In this document: positions 58,374-64,000 of the stretch, one piece after another | Layout: each line of letters opens with the position of its first letter | Numbering within the stretch: position 1 is the first letter of the stretch | From: Blastomussa wellsi | Lineage: Eukaryota > Cnidaria > Anthozoa > Scleractinia > Plerogyridae | NCBI GenBank assembly: GCA_947652115.1 | Contig: OX393564.1 | Location: 3,600,098 to 3,664,097, forward strand | DNA length: 64,000 nt | Direction: 5' to 3' | Translations under genes and position numbers: made by a program | The notes under the pieces: generated by a model | What the model saw: the letters and a program-made list of their open reading frames with translations, nothing else | Told to the model about the DNA's origin: nothing | Database searches by the model: none

Positions 58374-60835
58374 ATGGCGGAAAATAAGAAGAAACCAGTC
58401 AAGAAAGGAGGGAGATATTGCGTGGCTGGAGCGCCGAACAACGAAAGTTGCACTAATACATTTTACACACCGGGCATTTCTATGCATGTTTTCCCGTCAG
58501 ATCCGGTTGTACGATCGAAATGGATCAAATTCGTGCAGCGGCATCGTGTAGATTTCCACGAGCCGATCAGTAAGTATGCTTCCCTCTGCTCGGCTCACTT
58601 CGAGAAAAGCTGCTTCGAAAACAGCCTTGCCTCTTCTCTTGAGGGCATGGAGGGTGTAAAATTGAAGAGGAACTTGATTAAGGGCTCAATTCCTACTCGC
58701 CACACCGTTCTGCCAGAAGGATTACAAGTTCTGAGTGAACGCCAAAAGCGACAAGTAAGCGAACACGCTTTGTTATTATTCTTGTGACTTGTCTAAATAA
58801 TCAAGCTTATTACGCGAGAATATTGGTGCGGATTTGCTCGACGATTTGTGAAGTTAGAGTGTAGATTAGACAGAGTTATGTAGAAGCGAATGCTAGAAAT
58901 GATCTTGTGCTTCTGTGACTTGATGATTTTGTAAAATGTGACAAGTAAGCGAACATACTTTGTTATTATTCTTGTGACTTGTCTAAATAGTCACTCTTAT
59001 TATGCGTGAATTGGTGCGGATTTACTCGAAGATTTATGAAGTAACAGCTTAGATTATACCGAATTATGTAGAAGCGAATGCTAGAAATGATCCTATGCTA
59101 GTGTGACTTGATGATTTTATGTGTTTGGTGTGTGTGCATGCGTGAGAATAAAAGCACTAGGAATAGATTATTATATGATAAGTAACAAGTTTCACAAAAC
59201 ATTTTATTTTCAGCTAAAGCGAGATGCCCACTCCGAATCAGGAACATGCTCCTCAGAGCCCAAAAAGAGGAGGGCTGCATCAGACACCATCGTTGCTGAA
59301 GATGCATTTATGAGCTCTGATCCTCCAGTTGCTGATGATTCACCTGCCACTAGCTCCATCAGTGACGCAGCACCTGTGCCACAAGCTCTTCCGGTGACTG
59401 TTACTGCCTCCGACTTGGCTGTCAGAACCAGTACAACAGTGGGTTCTCAACCAGTTGTGAACACACCTCTTCTTTCAAACTCACCTCACAGCACCTGTTC
59501 CAGTGTATCGGCAGCTGCCCCATCAGTTGGTGTTTCTTCTGTTGCTGACAGCTTTTTAACTGGAACTGAACAAAGTCTGTTCATAGTGGTAACCCCAACC
59601 TCCTCTGAAAGCACAGACTCTTCCTTTAAAAAGAAATGTGATTCCCTCAAAAGATCCAATAACCGACTCAAGAAAACCATCAAAGAGCTGAGACTAAACA
59701 TCAGGGAACTGAAAGACGTAAGTGCTGTACATGATACATATAAAGGCTATACATACCTTTTTTTGTCTAATATTTCAATTCAAAATAATTATTATTGTTT
59801 GTGTTCACTCCACTAGACATCTCATCATGATCTGCTTGTTGGATTGTTAAAATTTGCTGTTGTTTATTTATTTCTACAGAAAATAGTTGACACAGCCTCA
59901 GAAGGGGATGTGGAAGATGAAGAGGATGCGGACGAAGAAAAGGAGGCTACTGCAACCCCAGACTATTTTGTCTGGTCTGGCACAGGCACAGATACATGTA
60001 CAGACACTGATGAGGACAGTGACTGGCAGTCGCAGGTACGAGGTGAAAGTACCGAGGATGATGAAAGTCAGGCAGAAGATGATAAATCAGATGAAACAAC
60101 AGAAAGTGACATAAGGTATGTCTATGAAATAATTTCAATTATTATTATTTCATTTATTGATAAAATGTATGCATATATAACTTGGATTTGGAAGTTTTTG
60201 TGAATGGGAAGTAAGATTTTCTTGTATTTGTAATGTTCAGCATAATCAATTACTGTTTTAAAGTCTTATGGTAATTGAGAACCAAGAAAAGGACTTGTTC
60301 TGCACCTACCTGTTCTCAAAATTTGACTTTTAGCAGAAGTTACGTACATTACGAGTACAGGTTGTGGAAAAATGTTTTCTTGGATTACAGGCATGACAGA
60401 TTTTTAACATGTACATTTTTTTTCAGAGTGGATCCAGACGCCCCAGCATATGATGAGCCAAAGTTTATTGTCTTCTACAGCATGTTGCTCCAACTCTTTA
60501 CCCTTTTCTGTTTCAAGTGTAAGGAGGGTGGGCCAACTGCATCAATGAAGGCAAATGGCACCATGGTCACTGTGACACAGAAATGTTCAAGATGCCTTGG
60601 TTCATTTGTTTGGAGATCCCAGCCACCTCCCATTCTGGGGAAATACCCCATTGGCAATTTGCTGTTGAGTTTCGCCATCTTAACGGCAGGTGCGTCGATC
60701 AACAAGGTGCTGCTTGTGTTTCGACATCTGGGAGTGCAAGTTTATTCTGCCCGCACATATTTTAGACACCAGAAGTCCTTCCTGTTTCCTGTCATTCTGC
60801 ACCACTGGGAAAGTTACAGGGCTGACCTTATTTAG
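58374..60835 (+). CDS. THAP-domain Kolobok-like transposase, N-terminal part (509 residues)
   Basis: There are four exons: 58,374-58,754, 59,214-59,717, 59,880-60,115 and 60,427-60,835, all with GT/AG borders and matching phases (0, 0, 2). Exon 1 is a THAP zinc finger (Cys16, Cys26, Cys72, His75, Trp50, and SIPT at 105-108 for the AVPTIF box) that should bind the element ends; the first Cys pair is spaced 9 instead of the usual 4. Exon 2 has a KKRR nuclear signal, a Ser/Thr-rich linker and a coiled coil (about 264-295). Exon 3 is acidic. Exon 4 (PKFIVFYSMLLQLF, CFKC...CSRC, SQPPPILGKYPIGNLLLS) matches the cysteine-containing region before the catalytic domain in this family. TAG at 60,833 ends the frame, so the catalytic core is absent. 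Confidence 0.8.
58751..59120 (+). repeat. 190-bp tandem duplication in intron 1, copying the splice donor
   Basis: ACAAGTAAGCGAACA at 58,751 recurs at 58,941, and TAGAAGCGAATGCTAGAAAT, TTGTGACTTGTCTAAATA and GTGACTTGATGATTTT follow in both copies. The unit includes the exon 1 donor and intron start, so a second copy of CAAGTAAGC lies within the intron. Confidence 0.85.
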
Positions 60836-61099
60836 GTATACCCCTAAACTATAGCTTATTTTGCAGCTCTCAGTTCGTAGAGTAATATGAGCTATGTGTA
60901 ACACTGCAAGTATGTAAAACAAAGAAATGTTAAAATTTCCAGGGGTGGTCAACCATATCATAGATAATCGGGGGATACAATTTTATTATGGAAATAAACT
61001 GCTCTTTCCGAGACCATTTTTGTGGCAAACTTTCATTGAAATAGACCAAATATTAACAATTTTATGAACATTTTATTTGGGATGCAATTTTTTTTTCAG

Positions 61100-61230
61100 A
61101 AGCAGAGCAGGCTAAACTACAATCTAGCAGTGGTTCTACACAGTCCAGGAAAAGAAAGTCAAGCAAGACTAACACCAGACAAACATCTAAAAAGGCCACA
61201 CGTGGTCGTAAAAGCCAACACAAAAAATAA
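61100..61230 (+). pseudogene. Probable last exon of the transposase (basic tail)
   Basis: After a T-rich tract and CAG at 61,097-61,099, the phase with two leading bases reads AEQAKLQSSSGSTQSRKRKS and continues to 42 residues rich in Lys, Arg, Ser and Thr before TAA at 61,228. This looks like the basic nuclear tail of the transposase. It needs an exon ending with one base of a codon, which exon 4 does not supply, so intervening exons appear deleted. Moderate to low certainty. Confidence 0.4.
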
Positions 61231-61742
61231 GTTGGGACAGTTGTCATAAGTGACTTGCTTGTGCTCTCAGATTTATTTATGTTATTGTTGAATAGAGTGA
61301 GTCAAAACAAATAATAGTTATTTGCTTGAAATCGCCAGTGAAATTGATGTACAGTCTGTGTTTATTGCACCGGCCATTGGCACTGAAATAGTTGTATTTA
61401 TTTTGTAAAATGATGCAAGCCTTGCAACTTTTACAATAACAAACTGTTCCTGTTTGCATTAATCTTTACCGGTACCATAGTCTTTTTCAAACGCAAAAAA
61501 TGAAAAATAAACAATGGACTAGCCACATTTTCATTCCTTTTATATATGTTCACAATTTGTTCTTTCTACTAAGATTTTTTTACATGTATTATGCTTTTAA
61601 TCTTTTTTGACTTCTTTATACTCAGTCAATAACAGAAATTGAACTGGCCCAAACTAAACAAATATATTAACTGAACATTATCTTACAATCATACAACTAT
61701 AAAAAATAAATTTGTTTTTTGTCCTGTAAAATTCAGTGTCTG
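61231..61742. other. Spacer between the convergent genes
   Basis: It would hold both 3' UTRs. AATAAA occurs on the plus strand at about 61,505. No coding frame is supported. Confidence 0.4.
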
Positions 61743-62879
61743 TTAATTCTCTCTGGCTCGAGCATTAGCATATCCTCTTGAATTATTTGAAGGGTATTTA
61801 TTTCGAATGCTGTGATAAACACAGGCAGGTAATGGGCGAGAGTTGTCCCACCCCATGTAGCCACAAAGCCATCGAGTTGTCCACCTGTATGCAACTGCCC
61901 TGATGAACCTAAAATAGACAACAAAATCAGATATCATTAGATTTGAACAGAGGAGATTCCTTGTGATTGCAGCCCCCCCCCCCCTCAAGTCCCTCAGAGG
62001 CCCTTATGTGTTTGTGTGTGTGTGGGGAGGGGGCAATGTAAAATTTTTACCATTCACATAGTTTTGATATCAGTGATCTAGTATACACAAAAGTACCACG
62101 GCTGTTTCCATCGAGTGAATTATTTTCTAACTTCAAGTCCTAATACCTCAAAAGCTCCAGTAGCACCTGTTTTCTAAAAACGTCACTGTTATTTAAGGAA
62201 CCATGCAATATAAACAAAGCGAAAAACTTCCCTGATTTGCTTCACAGTTCTGAAACTTAGCTATCGAAGAAATAACTTCTCTAGGTTAACACTCACTCGT
62301 TTTCTGACATCCCATTTCGTCGGCGGTAAGTCCCTCCATCCTTGTTTCGCAACAAAGGGGCCACTTGTAAAAGAACTGCGCGATTTGTTATCGCATCGTA
62401 GTCGTTGTGCTCGGTGATGCAGTTGATGTGTTCAATTGATCCATCAAAAACCATCATTCGTGATGCGCTTGAAACTTCTCGGCAGCAACGATATTCGAGT
62501 GAACCAACTAATGTAGCGGTATTGCAAGCTTGACAACGACACCTACAAATGTAAACAAATATGGCGCCGATTAAGAACAATCTTTTCACGCGTATTTTGA
62601 AGGACATTTAACCTAAAAACACTAGAACTTTACTAACCAGGAATCTACACTGACAGTTCTGTCGTATCTCTGCTCCAGAACCGCTGGAGTGAGACCATCC
62701 ACGTCTGTTTCTTCTTCGACAATCGACTCGCCGCCACCATCGTCAACATCGGCGAGTGGTTCATCTTGGTAGGGAGTTAATTCTGTTTCTATAGTCTCCC
62801 ATTCTCCAGCTGAATCCTCACTTTCATCCATAGATTCTGATGAATCAAGGGACTCGCTAAACTCCGAGTCGCTGGACAT
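61743..62879 (-). CDS. P2X7-type C-terminal 'ballast' domain protein, 217 residues
   Basis: Three minus-strand exons are 62,879-62,638, 62,542-62,297 and 61,908-61,743, with GTTAGT and GTGAGT donors and TTGTAG and TTTTAG acceptors. Phases (2 and 2) agree exactly. Residues 1-60 are acidic and Ser-rich (MSSDSEFSESLDSSESMDES). From residue 81 the domain runs WCRCQACN, CCREV (100-104), HINC with Cys122 and His126, LNR-like ITNRAVLLQ, then AYRWTTRWLCGYMGWDNSRP and LPACVYHSIRNKYPS. This cysteine pattern and the final WLxGYMGxxNxxxxPxCVxxxIRxxYP block are hallmarks of the zinc-binding intracellular domain of P2X7. No P2X channel segment is present. Upstream codons resembling a signal peptide start with TTG and are excluded. 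Cellular role unknown. Confidence 0.88.
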
Positions 62880-62957
62880 TGCAAACGTTACAGAAACAAA
62901 CACAAATAGGCAAAATGACTCTAACTTTAGCAGCTTGGAGACGGCAATCAATTACTG

Positions 62958-62965
62958 TGACGTCA
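62958..62965 (-). promoter_or_regulatory. CRE-like TGACGTCA upstream of the ballast-domain gene
   Basis: On the minus strand CTTGTGACGTCA lies 78 bp before the start codon and matches 12 of 12 bases with the site before the THAP gene. Shared regulation of both transposon genes is inferred. Confidence 0.5.
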
Positions 62966-63144
62966 CAAGTACGCATCCTAGTTCCCAGTCTCCGGACACT
63001 TTTACAAGCGAAAACATCGTATTTTGGGCAACAGAAAACGTAGGAAAAATTTTTTTTTAGCCATTTCTAAAACATTTTTCGTTTATTACACTTATCATGG
63101 AAACAAAAAATGTGGAAAAAAATTTCGTGTCATATACACTTTAA

Positions 63145-63240
63145 AGAAGCCTGAAAAAATCAGGGCTTTAACCGGATTCGAACCCGTGACCTCCGTGATA
63201 CCGGTGCTATGCTCTACCAACTGAGCTATGAAGCCACAAA
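63145..63240 (-). mobile_element. tRNA-like SINE, right half
   Basis: On the minus strand GGCTTCATAGCTCAGTTGGT and GGTTCGAATCCGGT give the A and B boxes, and GGCTT pairs with AAGCC. The anticodon stem does not pair (TAGCA against CACGG), so it is not a working tRNA. It continues the SINE cut by the transposon. Confidence 0.75.
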
Positions 63241-63247
63241 TGAATAG

Positions 63248-63292
<45 letters not shown>

Positions 63293-63296
63293 GTAT

Positions 63297-63483
63297 AACA
63301 ATATAATTTGGTTTTATCAACTGGGTTGATAATGTGAATTGGCCACCGTAAAGAGATTCAAGAGATGACGTTTCGAGCGTTAGCCCTTCGTCGAGCGAAT
63401 CCAACGAAGGGCTCCGACGAAGGGCTAACGCTCTTTACGGTGGCCAATTGACATTATCAACCCAGTTGATAAAACCAAATTAA
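63297..63483. mobile_element. Palindromic Penelope-type terminal repeat with hammerhead remnants
   Basis: TTATCAACTGGGTTGATAAT and GGCCACCGTAAAGAG face their inverted copies. On the minus strand GATTCGCTCGACGA, GGGCTAACGCTC, GAAACGTC and TTGAATC lie in hammerhead order, but the core lacks one base (CGACGA). The same repeat borders the GIY-YIG remnant at 12.7 kb. Confidence 0.6.
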
Positions 63484-63488
63484 ATTAT

Positions 63489-63660
63489 GAAGCCACACAT
63501 TTGGAGCGAGGTCAATTTTATTGAGTTCATATTTTCTCGTTAGGAATGAAGTGACGTAAAGCATATGAAATAATTCATATATGAATTGCGGATGTAGATG
63601 AAAGTGAGAGATGATTATCGCAGTGAATTTCCAATTTAAGCAATCGGAATTAAAGAATTA
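63489..63660. repeat. Second partial copy of the tRNA-like SINE body
   Basis: TATGAAGCCACACATTTGGA to GCAATCGGAATTAAAGAA repeats the parts seen at both flanks of the transposon. It gives an uninterrupted version of the insertion site. Nothing further was recognised up to 64,000. Confidence 0.6.
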
Positions 63661-64000
63661 AAGGTTATATATCCACAAAAGAAACACAGCTACAAGAAAC
63701 CAATATTTAATTCTATTTCAATTAGCTCAAAAATCAAAAATCAAATTTAAAGCCAATCATTATTGCAGAGTTAGAAAGTTAATACATCGTAAAATTACTA
63801 AATCACTATAGCAACGTATCTTCGTTTAGTCAAGTGGCAACATTATGACAAAAAGCCTAAATTACGTAGTCACTATATATGCAACTAAAGAGACAATCAT
63901 CAAAACAACGTAGACTTAAAATACTGTTAACTTGTGCGCGCATTACTTTCATTTTAACTTATTTTGTTTTATTTACAGATTAAAGGAATATTTTAATTTA

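Larger units (their letters stand above)
58158..63140. mobile_element. Kolobok-like TTAA transposon carrying a THAP transposase and a P2X7-ballast-domain gene
   Basis: The termini AGTGTATATGACAC (58,158) and GTGTCATATACACT (ending 63,140) are perfect 14-bp inverted repeats, with weaker similarity for about 60 bp (AAATTTTTTC, ATTTTTTG, TGATA). TTAA flanks both ends (58,154-58,157 and 63,141-63,144). The interior holds two genes transcribed towards each other. THAP-bearing transposases with TTAA targets are characteristic of Kolobok. The superfamily name is inferred since the catalytic core is missing. TGACGTCA lies 185 bp from the left end and 175 bp from the right end. Confidence 0.85.

Noticed and set aside
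62880..62951. Signal-peptide-like extension of the ballast-domain protein
   Set aside because: The hydrophobic stretch before MSSDSE begins with TTG on the minus strand and has no ATG. It is treated as 5' UTR.
63159..63237. Functional tRNA gene on the minus strand
   Set aside because: A and B boxes and acceptor ends look right, but the anticodon stem does not pair and the sequence belongs to a dispersed SINE.

Overview
The window looks like AT-rich nuclear DNA from an anthozoan cnidarian, most likely a stony coral. It combines large introns, a cnidarian-style pair of intronless rhodopsin-like receptors, and a dense load of short fold-back elements, tRNA-headed SINEs, Penelope-like, L1-like and pogo-like remnants. 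Genus and species cannot be told from sequence alone. Real coding sequence is sparse. The computed reading frames often begin at non-ATG codons, so starts were re-chosen here.

Layout. 1-5 kb: a SINE, fold-back repeats and a 232-bp tandem duplication. 5.9-6.6 kb: a one-exon gene of unknown function with an N-myristoylation-like start. 10.1-17.7 kb, minus strand: a complete three-exon GABARAP (Atg8 family) gene whose two introns hold a pogo-like element, a dead Penelope-like fragment, a SINE and a 0.76-kb inverted-repeat element. 19.8-20.4 kb: a tail-anchored protein with an NNCQ-type permuted papain (LRAT/NlpC-like) motif, followed by a 21-bp tandem repeat. 22-24 kb: palindromic MITEs and a SINE. 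26.5-27.5 kb, minus: an intact class A GPCR. 28-47 kb: mostly non-coding, with many MITEs. 47.7-51.3 kb: a young, 5'-truncated L1/Tx1-like insertion with a 14-bp target duplication and an intact reading frame. 53.5-54.5 kb, plus: a paralogue of the GPCR broken by a one-base frameshift. 54.5-55.7 kb: two SINEs, one with a 136-bp TAA tail.

The most interesting system is at 58,158-63,140. It is a 4,983-bp element with 14-bp perfect terminal inverted repeats and TTAA on both sides, inserted into a tRNA-like SINE. It carries two convergent multi-exon genes. One encodes a THAP-domain, Kolobok-like transposase whose catalytic core is missing. The other is a three-exon, 217-residue protein made mainly of the cysteine-rich C-terminal 'ballast' domain known from the P2X7 receptor. 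Both promoters carry the same TGACGTCA (CRE) site at nearly the same distance from the element ends. The simplest reading is one mobile unit with transposase plus a ballast-domain partner. This would make transposons a carrier of the domain that P2X7 later acquired.

Limits: all exon structures are read by eye from splice signals and protein similarity. Superfamily names for short repeats rest on terminal sequences only.
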